DNA from: Clostridiaceae bacterium UBA6110
Lineage (GTDB): Bacteria; Bacillota; Clostridia; Clostridiales; Clostridiaceae
DNA: 20,452 bases
Assembly: GCA_002428415.1 (NCBI GenBank)
Contig: DIWI01000094.1
Location: forward strand, 1 to 20,452
Direction of reading: 5' to 3'
In this document: piece after piece, positions 14,586 through 20,452 of the stretch
How positions within the stretch are numbered: the stretch's first letter is position 1
How the letters are laid out: every line of letters starts with the position of its first letter
Made by a program: the position numbers and the translations under genes
The notes under the pieces: generated by a model
What the model was told of the DNA's origin: nothing
Database searches by the model: none
What the model saw: only the letters and a program-made list of their open reading frames with translations

Positions 14586-15815
14586 ATGGCAGAATCAGAT
14601 AAGAAAAAACCAACAAGGACAGTAAAATCGTCAAAATCTACAAAGGCAGCAAAGGCGGCTAACGAGGAAAGCAAAGAGGAACAGGGTTCTTCTCTTGAAA
14701 TCAACATGGAGTCCGTCGAAATCACTGAGGATAAAGTGGTTCAGCCAAAGCTCACTGAAAGGGAAAGCCAGCTTGTAATTGTAAGAAGGCTTATCGAAAG
14801 AGGAAGAAAGTCAGGTACGCTTACCGAGAAGGAAGTTCTTGACGAGCTTCAGGAGATCGACCTGAATCCTGAACAGATCGACAAGATTTATGAGACGCTC
14901 GAGGGATTCAGCATAGAGATCATGGGAGATATCTCCGATGCAGATGCTGAAGAGACCGAGGTGGACCTTACCGTCCCTGAAGGAATAGCGATAGACGATC
15001 CTGTAAGGATGTATCTCAAGGAGATCGGAAAGGTGCCTCTTCTGTCATCAGAGCAGGAGGTTGAGCTTGCCAAGAGGATTGAGCAGGGAGACGAGCAGGC
15101 GAAGAAACAGCTTGCTGAAGCCAACCTGCGACTAGTCGTATCAATTGCGAAGAGGTACGTGGGAAGAGGAATGCTTTTCCTCGACCTGATTCAGGAAGGA
15201 AACCTTGGCCTTATCAAGGCAGTCGAAAAATTCGACTTCACAAAAGGCTTCAAGTTCTCGACCTATGCAACCTGGTGGATAAGACAGGCTATAACCAGGG
15301 CTATTGCCGACCAGGCAAGGACCATAAGAATACCGGTCCATATGGTTGAGACAATAAACAAGTTGATAAGGATAGAGAGACAGCTGCTGCAGGAGCTCGG
15401 AAGAGCACCGCAGCCTGAAGAAATTGCAGAGCAGATGGAGATGCCGCCTGAAAAGGTAAGGGAGATCATGAAGATCGCCCAGGAGCCTGTATCCCTTGAG
15501 ACTCCGATAGGAGAGGAAGAGGACAGCCATCTTGGAGACTTCATTCCAGATGACGATGCTCTTGCACCGGCTGAAGCCGCAGCGTTCACGATGCTGAAGG
15601 AACAGCTCATAAGCGTCCTCGATACCCTGACTCCACGGGAAGAGAAGGTCCTGAGACTCAGGTTCGGCCTTGACGATGGAAGGGCAAGGACTCTTGAGGA
15701 AGTCGGCAAGGAGTTCAATGTCACCAGGGAAAGAATCAGGCAGATTGAAGCAAAAGCGCTGAGAAAGCTCAGACATCCTTCAAGAAGCAAAAAGCTCAAG
15801 GATTATCTCGATTGA
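14586..15815 (+). CDS. rpoD: RNA polymerase primary sigma factor (sigma-70/sigma-A)
   Basis: Housekeeping sigma factor directing RNA polymerase to most promoters. The N-terminal ~40 residues are Lys/Ala/Ser-rich and low complexity. Region 1.1 follows at about 55-110. Region 1.2 begins DDPVRMYLKEIGKVPLLSSEQEVELAKRI. Region 2 contains NLRLVVSIAKRYVGRGMLFLDLIQEGNLGL and the promoter-melting and -10 recognition segment FSTYATWWIRQAITRAI. Region 3 starts RIPVHMVETINKL. Region 4 ends with the -35 helix-turn-helix LEEVGKEFNVTRERIRQIEA and the typical KALRKLRHPSRSKKLKDYLD. The 409 residues are normal for the family. It starts 4 bp after dnaG with a GGGAGG site overlapping that stop, and is followed by a strong terminator. 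The -10 and -35 boxes noted in this window are of the type it would read. Confidence 0.97.
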   Translation: MAESDKKKPTRTVKSSKSTKAAKAANEESKEEQGSSLEINMESVEITEDKVVQPKLTERESQLVIVRRLIERGRKSGTLTEKEVLDELQEIDLNPEQIDKIYETLEGFSIEIMGDISDADAEETEVDLTVPEGIAIDDPVRMYLKEIGKVPLLSSEQEVELAKRIEQGDEQAKKQLAEANLRLVVSIAKRYVGRGMLFLDLIQEGNLGLIKAVEKFDFTKGFKFSTYATWWIRQAITRAIADQARTIRIPVHMVETINKLIRIERQLLQELGRAPQPEEIAEQMEMPPEKVREIMKIAQEPVSLETPIGEEEDSHLGDFIPDDDALAPAEAAAFTMLKEQLISVLDTLTPREEKVLRLRFGLDDGRARTLEEVGKEFNVTRERIRQIEAKALRKLRHPSRSKKLKDYLD

Positions 15816-15821
15816 AATGGG

Positions 15822-15856
15822 CGGTGAAGCATTTCGTGTGCTTCACCGTCTTTTTT
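15822..15856 (+). terminator. Terminator after rpoD
   Basis: CGGTGAAGCA (15822-15831) and TGCTTCACCG (15839-15848) form a perfect 10-bp stem with a 7-nt loop, followed by TCTTTTTT (15849-15856). It separates rpoD from the interrupted membrane-protein gene. A TATAAT at 15862-15867 just after it could be the -10 box of the next gene, although no good -35 box is visible. Confidence 0.92.
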
Positions 15857-15895
15857 CATTGTATAATGAATATGTGGAGAAAGGAGGACTATCTC

Positions 15896-16264
15896 ATGAT
15901 ATACAAAGCTGAAAACAGCAGTATGGGAGATTCTATGCTTGTTATCTCGATCGCCGCATTGGCGATTTTTTCCGTTCTCTTCAACATAGCACAGGTTGCT
16001 GTCCTTAAGACAGTTTTTGCTATGCTGATGCTTGTATCCGCCATGATAGGCACATATTATGTGGCCCTCATAAGGACGCTGCAGTACAGGCTTACTGGCG
16101 ACACACTCCATATTGAAGGATTATTCGGGCTGATCCATGAGGTGATTCCAGCCGAATGCATCAGAGGATACACAAGAAGGATAACTCTGATAAGCAAGAC
16201 TGGCCTGATGGGTAACAAAACTGTTACGATAAATTTAAAAAAATCTGCACAAATCTGTGCATGA
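15896..16264 (+). CDS. PH-like domain membrane protein, 5' exon (interrupted by IStron)
   Basis: First part of a membrane protein gene split by the element at 16236-18277. The ATG at 15896 has the strong site AAAGGAGG about 8 nt upstream; a longer frame from 15812 runs through the rpoD terminator and is not credible. The product begins with two hydrophobic helices (LVISIAALAIFSVLFNI and VFAMLMLVSAMIGTYYVALI). It then enters a beta-rich PH-like segment (YRLTGDTLHIEGLFGLIHEV...GLMGNKTVTIN). Without splicing, translation runs 29 nt into the element and stops at TGA 16262-16264, giving 122 residues. With the proposed splice (T16235 joined to T18278) the codons ATT-free junction reads AAT-TTC-CGC, that is N-F-R, and continues into 18278-18840 for a total of 300 residues. 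Function is unknown. I recognise only a general resemblance to bacterial PH-domain proteins. Confidence 0.78.
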   Translation: MIYKAENSSMGDSMLVISIAALAIFSVLFNIAQVAVLKTVFAMLMLVSAMIGTYYVALIRTLQYRLTGDTLHIEGLFGLIHEVIPAECIRGYTRRITLISKTGLMGNKTVTINLKKSAQICA

Positions 16265-16715
16265 TAAGATTTATTACAGGAAGCCCTGCGTATCATGTGA
16301 GTGATGCGTACTCGGTGTTAAATGCTTTGAACTCCTAAAGCCTTACGACCAAAACGGAGCCGGAAACGGCAGATGGAACGGTGTGAAAGCGGAAAAAACA
16401 GTAAGGATGGCATAAGCTGAGATAAAATCCAATACAGGGCCTGTGAACGGATAATCATGACACACAGGAACCATTGGGCGCTAAGTGCTGAAGACAATGG
16501 ATGTTTAGCAGGGAAAGTCCTAAGTCGCAGATGCGATATGGAAGACCTTCAACGACTATCTCCTTGAGGGAGAGTAAAGCCACAAGCCAATGGTGGAAGA
16601 AAAATACCGCATCTTGAAATGAATCAAGATGAAGATATAGTCTACGCTCATGTGAAAGCATGAGAGGTCTGCCCGTGAGGGTAAGACTGCCACAGGGGTT
16701 GCGTCCTGTGGTGAA
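16236..16715 (+). ncRNA. Group I intron ribozyme core (5' part of IStron)
   Basis: Conserved group I segments are visible in order. P/P4 5' side is AGCAGGGAAAGTCC (16507-16520). Q is TAAGTCGCAG (16521-16530). R is TTCAACGACTA (16548-16558). S is AAGATATAGTC (16632-16642). R GACTA pairs with S TAGTC to form P7. P8 is CATCTTGA/TCAAGATG (16610-16617 with 16624-16631), directly before S. TCTCC/GGAGA (16559-16573) fits a P7.1-type hairpin, suggesting a group IA-like fold. CCATTGG (16471-16477) and CCAATGG (16587-16593) are a candidate P3. P9-type hairpins are CTCATG/CATGAG (16647-16664) and CCACAGG/CCTGTGG (16690-16711). Upstream are a 9-bp P2-like hairpin (16287-16310) and GCCG-GAAA-CGGC with a GNRA loop (16359-16370). 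The 3' splice site would be at the far end of the element. Confidence 0.85.
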
Positions 16716-16765
16716 TGAGAAAAACATATAAAAATCTAAGGAAATGTAGAATAGCCCTGTGTATA

Positions 16766-16774
16766 TGATAAAAT
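16766..16774 (+). promoter_or_regulatory. Candidate extended -10 promoter of tnpB
   Basis: TGATAAAAT (16766-16774) is an extended -10 box in the AT-rich gap after the intron core. The best -35 match 18 nt upstream, TGTAGA, is poor. It would let tnpB be expressed without readthrough from the host gene. Confidence 0.35.
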
Positions 16775-16805
16775 ATAATTAGCATATGCAAAAGGGGTGA
16801 GTACA

Positions 16806-16889
16806 GTGGAATTAATGTCCAATGGTAATTATGCCAAAGTGTATTGGTGCGGTCAGTCTGAATCCTTCCTTCCTGCCTCTCTGAGGTGA
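16806..16889 (+). CDS. Possible leader peptide coupled to tnpB
   Basis: A 27-codon frame starts at GTG 16806 with AAAGGGG about 8 nt upstream. It reads MELMSNGNYAKVYWCGQS... and ends with TGA at 16887-16889, immediately followed by the tnpB ATG at 16890. The abutting stop and start suggest translational coupling. It shows no similarity that I recognise to TnpA (no HUH motif or catalytic Tyr context), so I do not call it a transposase remnant. It may be chance. Confidence 0.35.
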   Translation: MELMSNGNYAKVYWCGQSESFLPASLR

Positions 16890-18071
16890 ATGATGTTAGT
16901 TGCAATGAGGATAAGGCTTAAACCGGACAAGGAACAGGAAGCATTGTTTTGGAAATCCGCAGGAGTTGCAAGATGGTCCTATAACTACTTTTTGTCAGAA
17001 AGCGAAAGGCATTATAGTGAATACCTTGAAGGCAAACAGTCCACAAAAACCATAAAAGAGACTGAAGTCAGGAAGCATATCAACAATGTGCTTAAGAAGA
17101 CTTCTCATCCATGGCTAGGTGAAGTAGGGAGCAATGTGATGAAGCAGGCTGTAAAGGATGCAGATGCAGCTAGGAAAAGATGGTTTGATGGAGTGGCGGG
17201 GAGACCAAGATTCAAAAGCAGGCGAAGAAGCAAAATCAGCTTTTATGTGAATTACGAAAGTCTAAAAAGAACTAGGAATGGTTTCAGAGGGGAAAGGATC
17301 GGTAATGTAAAGACTTGTCAGCCATTGCCTGAACTAAAGGATAGTCAGAAGTATTCAAACCCCCGCATCTCATATGACGGAAGGAACTGGTTCCTGTCCG
17401 TTGGATATGAGGAGGTGTTTGAGGAAGCTATACTGACCGGTGTAAGTTTAGGCATAGATGTCGGTATCAGGGAACTTGCGGTTTGCTCTGATGGAGCCAG
17501 AAAGAGGAACATCAACAAGAGCAATCGTGTGAAGCAGCTTGAAAAGAAGCTCAGGCGTTGTCAGCGAAAGCTCAGCCGGAAGATTGAAGCAAACATCGGG
17601 AAGAGAGACAAGAACGGGAAACCGACCTACAAAGCTCCCATGGAGGATATGAAGAATATCCAAAAGCAAAACCAGATAATTCGTAAATTGCATAAAGCTA
17701 TCAGTGATATTCGCACGAACCATTTGCACCAGAGCTCCAGTGAGATAGTGAAAACCAAGCCATCTCGCATAGTCATGGAAACTCTGAATGTGAAAGGCAT
17801 GATGAAGAACAGGCACTTGTCAAAAGCAATAGCAAGTCAGGGCTTATATGAATTCAAAAGACAGATGAAGTACAAATGCAAAAAGTACGAAATTGAGTTT
17901 GTAGAGGCTGACAAGTGGTATCCTTCATCAAAAAAGTGCTCTTGTTGTGGTCAAATCAAATCAGACCTGAAGCTTAAGGACAGATTGTATGTCTGCAGTT
18001 GTGGCTTAAGGATTGACAGAGACCTGAACGCCAGTATCAATTTGGCAAATTACCAGATTCAAAGAGTCTAA
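16890..18071 (+). CDS. tnpB: TnpB, RNA-guided nuclease of IS200/IS605 family
   Basis: Transposon-encoded RNA-guided DNA nuclease, the family ancestral to Cas12. It uses an omega RNA from the element's right end to cut DNA carrying the element's target motif, favouring retention of the element. The 393 residues are full length. The N-terminal MRIRLKPDKEQEALFWKSAG is typical of the helix-turn-helix/OrfB region. The RuvC-like nuclease residues are present: Asp190 in GIDVG, Glu297 in VMETLNV and Asp378 in DRDLNAS. The zinc ribbon has Cys350, Cys353, Cys369 and Cys371. So it appears catalytically intact. The start could be ATG 16890, 16893 or 16905; GAGGTG at 16883 is very close to the first two, and coupling to the upstream short frame may help. 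It lies within the intron, so spliced transcripts remove it. Confidence 0.95.
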   Translation: MMLVAMRIRLKPDKEQEALFWKSAGVARWSYNYFLSESERHYSEYLEGKQSTKTIKETEVRKHINNVLKKTSHPWLGEVGSNVMKQAVKDADAARKRWFDGVAGRPRFKSRRRSKISFYVNYESLKRTRNGFRGERIGNVKTCQPLPELKDSQKYSNPRISYDGRNWFLSVGYEEVFEEAILTGVSLGIDVGIRELAVCSDGARKRNINKSNRVKQLEKKLRRCQRKLSRKIEANIGKRDKNGKPTYKAPMEDMKNIQKQNQIIRKLHKAISDIRTNHLHQSSSEIVKTKPSRIVMETLNVKGMMKNRHLSKAIASQGLYEFKRQMKYKCKKYEIEFVEADKWYPSSKKCSCCGQIKSDLKLKDRLYVCSCGLRIDRDLNASINLANYQIQRV

Positions 18072-18277
18072 CCCAAACTGACCTTTGAATATGTACGTAA
18101 CGATACTACGGAATTAAAGCCTGTGGACTGTCATATCAAACGAGAGTAGCTTATGGCAAAATCGGATAGGAAGAAGCAGGAAGGTGCAGGACGAAAATCG
18201 GAAGATACAAGTCGCACCATAGTATTAATGTCTACATTTTGCTAGAAATGTACATGTTTTTCGTATCGGCTATATTG
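18072..18277 (+). ncRNA. Predicted omega RNA scaffold / right end of the IStron
   Basis: About 206 nt without a gene between the tnpB stop and the proposed right tip, the usual place of the TnpB guide RNA scaffold. It ends in a bulged 10-bp hairpin, ATGT-ct-ACATTT-TGCTAG-AAATGT-ACAT (18228-18255), followed by 22 nt to the tip. CGATAC (18101-18106) is complementary to GTATCG (18263-18268), a possible long-range pairing. AAAATCGGA occurs twice (18158-18166 and 18194-18202). The guide would be read from the flank, starting TCCGCAAATACTACATCG at 18278. The boundaries of the RNA are inferred. Confidence 0.6.
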
Positions 18278-18840
18278 TCCGCAAATACTACATCGGGTCC
18301 TCCTTCGTTGATGGAGTAGGAAACGTCAAGATGTATATTACAAACTCCAAAAGCTCCATTTATATCGGTACGGACTTCGGCATATTCGGTATCTCTCCTG
18401 AAGCGCCACTGGCATTCTCTGCGCATATGGATGACCTGAAGGTGCCGCTTGTAGAAAAGCTGGAGTACAGCAGCAATGCTGACCATGCGTGGAGCGAAAG
18501 GCGGTTCCGTCTGCTGCTAAGGTATGTAAGCATAGTCTTAGCTTTGGCTGCGGCTCTGCCATTTCTGGCACGAAGTGCCGGATTTCTTCCACCTTACGTA
18601 TCGGAGATTTTTTCCGGGGGAGCCCGTGCATCATTCATGCCGACAGAAGCTTATCTCAGGGACCATATTTTGTTCTGCGCGATTAATGCTGTAATACTGG
18701 CTGCCGCTGCAGCCATCTCCAGGTATTATATGAAGATCGACACAATTTACTATTACAGGCTTCTTTATGCCCCTCTGGCGATGACGCTTGCGATAATGGT
18801 TTTAATGGTAAATGTGCTAATTCCTCTTCTGGTATGGTAA
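18278..18840 (+). CDS. PH-like domain membrane protein, 3' exon
   Basis: Second part of the gene beginning at 15896. In frame it starts (F)RKYYIGSSFVDGVGNVKMYI, finishing the PH-like beta domain with TNSKSSIYIGTDFGIFGISP, a pattern typical of such domains. It then continues into a C-terminal membrane region with three hydrophobic segments (YVSIVLALAAALPFLA, ILFCAINAVILAAAAAISRYY, LAMTLAIMVLMVNVLIPLLVW). The 563 nt of this exon plus the 340 nt of the first give exactly 301 codons including the stop. An ATG at 18331 could open a separate 169-residue frame, but it begins in the middle of the domain and has no convincing ribosome site (only AAACGTCAAG upstream), so it is not an independent gene. 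The stop overlaps an ATG in the trmK frame by ATGGTAA. Confidence 0.75.
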
Positions 18841-18872
18841 AATATAGTCAAAGTCACAATGCGAGGATATAT

Positions 18873-19571
18873 ATGGATATAAGCAGGAGAATAATGAGGC
18901 TCATAGAAATGGTGCCTAAGTGCGCTTCAATGGTTGATGTGGGCACTGACCATGGCTATGTGCCAATAGGTGTAATTAAAGCCGGGAAAGCTGAAAGAGC
19001 CGTTGCTTCCGATGTCAGAAAGGGACCCTTGAAGATAGCTGAAATGAATATCCTTGAGGAAGGGCTCTCTGACAGGATAAGTATAGCTATGGGAAGCGGA
19101 CTGACAACAATAATGCCTCATGAGGTGGAAGGTGCGGTCATTGCCGGGATGGGCGGAAACCTTGTTAAGGATATCCTCATTGATTCAATGGATGTGGTAA
19201 GAACTCTGAGTTTCCTGATCATCCAACCGGCTCAGAACCCTGAGGTGATACGGGAATATCTGTATACCGGACCTTACGAGATAATTTCAGAGGATCTGGT
19301 CAAAGAAGATGACGGAAGATACTACGAATATATCATGGTCAGGCATACAGGGAAGATATCTGAACAGATCGAGGCTCCTCTGGGATATGAGGTAAGCCCT
19401 TATCTTCTAAAGAATGGACATCCGCTTCTATCCGGATTTATCGGGGAGAAGCTTAGAGAGGCAGAAAACATAATATTAAAGCTAGATTTGAATTCGGACA
19501 ACGCAAGGGCGAAAAAAACAGCTCTGGAAGAAAAAATATTCAAGTTGAAGGAGATTGAGAAATGGCTTTGA
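18873..19571 (+). CDS. trmK: tRNA (adenine(22)-N1)-methyltransferase
   Basis: TrmK family enzyme that methylates N1 of adenine 22 in the D-loop region of certain tRNAs, using S-adenosylmethionine. The Rossmann-type SAM motif is VDVGTDHGYVPIGVIKAG at about residue 21-38, with the second-strand acidic region ASDVRKGPLKIAEMN. The catalytic-face motif is AGMGGNLVKDIL near 88. IIQPAQNPEVIREYL follows, as is typical. The frame is open from an ATG at 18834, but the ATG at 18873 has GAGGA 5 nt upstream and gives MDISRRIMRLIEMVPK, matching the normal TrmK N-terminus, so I use it (232 residues). It overlaps the downstream nif3 gene by 10 bp; this pairing after rpoD is common in Firmicutes. Its transcription may depend on readthrough of the interrupted upstream gene. 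Confidence 0.93.
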   Translation: MDISRRIMRLIEMVPKCASMVDVGTDHGYVPIGVIKAGKAERAVASDVRKGPLKIAEMNILEEGLSDRISIAMGSGLTTIMPHEVEGAVIAGMGGNLVKDILIDSMDVVRTLSFLIIQPAQNPEVIREYLYTGPYEIISEDLVKEDDGRYYEYIMVRHTGKISEQIEAPLGYEVSPYLLKNGHPLLSGFIGEKLREAENIILKLDLNSDNARAKKTALEEKIFKLKEIEKWL

Positions 19572-20374
19572 CTGTCAAAGATGTCATTGGAATCATGGAA
19601 TCCCATGCTCCTATCCTGTACAGGGAAGGTTACGACAACGTAGGTCTGATGGTTGGCGATGAGGCTGCGGAGGTAAAAGGTATCCTGTTTTCGTTGGATA
19701 CCACATTGAAGGTGATAGAGGAAGCCCGTGAAAAGGGAGCGAACCTGATAATTTCCCATCACCCTATGATGTTCAACAAACCATCCAGCATTACAACAGG
19801 AACTGTGCAGGGAAAGAAGGTAATTGACCTTATCAAGCACGGGATAAGCGTATACTCTGCCCATACTAACCTGGATTCTGTTAAGAACGGTATGAACGAC
19901 AGGTTGGTCAGAATGTTCGGATTCAAGGAAGTGGACATCATGGAGCAATGCGAGTTCGACTACGACAGTGGCATCGGAAGACTGGTGTATGTGAGAAGCA
20001 TCCTTACGCTTGAAGGCTTCCTGAAAAAGACGGCTGAAATTCTTGGTACGGATAACATAAGATTTTCGGGAAGGCTTAACAAGAAACTGAAGAGGATCGC
20101 AATCATTAACGGCAGCGGCCAGAGCTTTTTCAAACAGGCCATAGATATGAGGGCGGATTGCATCCTAACAGGAGATACCAGCTACCATGAAGTGCTGGAG
20201 CTTGAGGAGATGGACGTCTGCGTTGTAGATCCAGGGCATTTTGCTTCGGAGAGGGCGGTATTCAACCTTATCATGAAGGAGCTGTCATCAGAAATTACAG
20301 CGAAAAAGAACGTACCCATCTTCTTCAGTGAAACCGAGAAGGATCCTTACACCATATTCACTGGACAAAAATGA
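19562..20374 (+). CDS. Nif3-like dinuclear metal-centre hexameric protein
   Basis: Member of the Nif3/YqfO family of toroidal hexamers with a two-metal site. The exact biochemical role in bacteria is not settled. Likely metal ligands are visible: His66-His67 in ISHHPMMF, His101 and Asp105 in AHTNLD, and His226 with Glu230 in DPGHFASERAV. The N-terminal YDNVGLMVGD is family-typical. At 270 residues it is the short form without the PII-like insertion that longer Bacillus YqfO proteins carry. The ATG lies within the end of trmK (10-bp overlap) with AAGGAG about 9 nt upstream, so the two are co-expressed and coupled. The final codons overlap the promoter of the RNase P RNA gene. Confidence 0.93.
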   Translation: MALTVKDVIGIMESHAPILYREGYDNVGLMVGDEAAEVKGILFSLDTTLKVIEEAREKGANLIISHHPMMFNKPSSITTGTVQGKKVIDLIKHGISVYSAHTNLDSVKNGMNDRLVRMFGFKEVDIMEQCEFDYDSGIGRLVYVRSILTLEGFLKKTAEILGTDNIRFSGRLNKKLKRIAIINGSGQSFFKQAIDMRADCILTGDTSYHEVLELEEMDVCVVDPGHFASERAVFNLIMKELSSEITAKKNVPIFFSETEKDPYTIFTGQK

Positions 20375-20390
20375 TTTTATCTGCTATCAT
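20362..20390 (+). promoter_or_regulatory. Promoter of rnpB
   Basis: TGGACA (20362-20367), exactly 17 nt, then TATCAT (20385-20390): 5 of 6 matches at both boxes. It overlaps the 3' end of the Nif3-like gene, and the expected transcription start is near 20397, at the 5' end of RNase P RNA. Confidence 0.8.
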
Positions 20391-20396
20391 GACAAA

Positions 20397-20452
20397 GCGA
20401 GTAAGCCAGACAGTCGCTGCTGACATTGTCAGGAGAGGAAAGTCCGAGCTCC
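20397..20452 (+). ncRNA. rnpB: RNase P RNA, 5' end (truncated by window edge)
   Basis: The segment GAGTAAGCCAGACAGTCGC followed by GAGGAAAGTCCGAGCTCC at the window end is the highly conserved 5' portion of bacterial RNase P RNA, including the CR-I/P4 sequence GAGGAAAGTCC. This RNA is the catalytic subunit that trims the 5' ends of tRNA precursors. Only about 55 of the expected 350-400 nt are in the window. The 5' end is placed from the promoter spacing. rnpB near rpoD-trmK-nif3 fits clostridial gene order. Confidence 0.9.

Larger units (their letters stand above)
16236..18277 (+). mobile_element. IStron: group I intron fused to an IS200/IS605-type tnpB element
   Basis: Chimeric element of 2042 nt: a group I intron core at the 5' end (to about 16715), a tnpB gene, and a structured right end. 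It interrupts the PH-like membrane protein gene; both halves of the host frame are recognisable. Proposed left junction: exon bases 16228-16235 pair over 8 bp with intron bases 16268-16275, with U16235.G16268 at the splice site. Proposed right junction: terminal G18277, in frame with the second exon. Near the left end is a TGCACA-AATC-TGTGCA hairpin (16246-16261). Near the right end is a larger hairpin (18228-18255), as expected for IS200/IS605 termini. No tnpA is present. The class was first described from Clostridioides difficile. The junctions are inferred and could shift; the existence of the element is well supported. Confidence 0.88.

Noticed and set aside
15812..15895. Longer N-terminus of the PH-like protein from an ATG at 15812
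   Set aside because: The extra codons overlap the rpoD stop and the terminator stem. The strong AAAGGAGG site belongs to the ATG at 15896.
16236..16715. Group II intron or tRNA-like element
   Set aside because: No reverse transcriptase or domain V-type GAGC...GTTC hairpin is present. The R and S segments and P7/P8 layout are those of a group I intron. No cloverleaf can be formed.
16230..18230. Alternative IStron junctions T16230/G18230 (element of exactly 2000 nt), also in frame
   Set aside because: It leaves about 17 extra residues (ILHFARNVHVFRIGYIV-like) in the protein and cuts through the right-end hairpin at 18228-18255. The P1 pairing is also much poorer than for T16235. Other in-frame G positions (18245, 18263, 18269, 18281) remain possible but lack supporting pairings.
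18331..18840. Independent gene for a 169-residue membrane protein
   Set aside because: It starts inside a PH-like domain whose first half lies before the IStron, has no ribosome site, and the upstream frame is open to the proposed splice junction.
1..20452. CRISPR arrays, prophage genes or attachment sites
   Set aside because: No regularly spaced repeats, integrase or phage structural genes were seen. The only mobile element is the IStron.

Overview
The window looks like chromosomal DNA of a low-to-mid-GC Bacillota, most likely a Clostridia-class anaerobe that ferments peptides or amino acids. Grounds for this are a clostridial-type pyruvate phosphate dikinase whose catalytic residues fall at the same numbers as in the Clostridium symbiosum enzyme, the housekeeping order dgt-dnaG-rpoD-...-trmK-nif3-rnpB, heavy use of AGA/AGG/ATA codons, strong GGAGG-type ribosome sites, and an IStron, a mobile element known from clostridia. 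The species cannot be named from the sequence.

Layout. Positions 1-64 may hold the tail of an upstream gene. ppdK (97-2733) ends in a strong hairpin terminator shared with a convergent DUF1294 membrane protein gene on the minus strand. An AT-rich gap of about 480 bp carries the control region of a large peptide ABC transporter operon (3605-11546). This encodes a lipoprotein binding protein, two permeases, two ATPases and two small membrane proteins, one with a zinc ribbon. The binding protein and the second permease are both much longer than usual. The permease carries a predicted extracytoplasmic region built from four similar repeats of about 60-65 residues.

After a terminator comes the macromolecular-synthesis cluster: a dGTPase-like HD hydrolase, DNA primase (GTG start, own promoter inside the end of dgt) and the primary sigma factor, closed by a terminator. 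Next is a gene for a membrane protein with a PH-like domain, split in two by a mobile element of about 2.04 kb. Then come trmK and nif3 (overlapping), and the first ~55 nt of the RNase P RNA gene with its own near-consensus promoter, cut off by the window end.

The most interesting object is the insertion at about 16236-18277. Its 5' part has the conserved core of a group I self-splicing intron (P/Q/R/S-like segments, P7, P8, P9 hairpins). Its 3' part encodes an intact TnpB nuclease of the IS200/IS605 type followed by a structured right end that should act as the omega (guide) RNA. This is the architecture of an IStron. From the sequence I propose exact splice sites: T16235 pairs as U.G with G16268 in an 8-bp P1 helix, and the intron ends at G18277. 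Splicing there would restore one 300-residue reading frame. No transposase gene (tnpA) is present, so the element would depend on a transposase in trans. The guide segment of its omega RNA would match the empty (excised) site.
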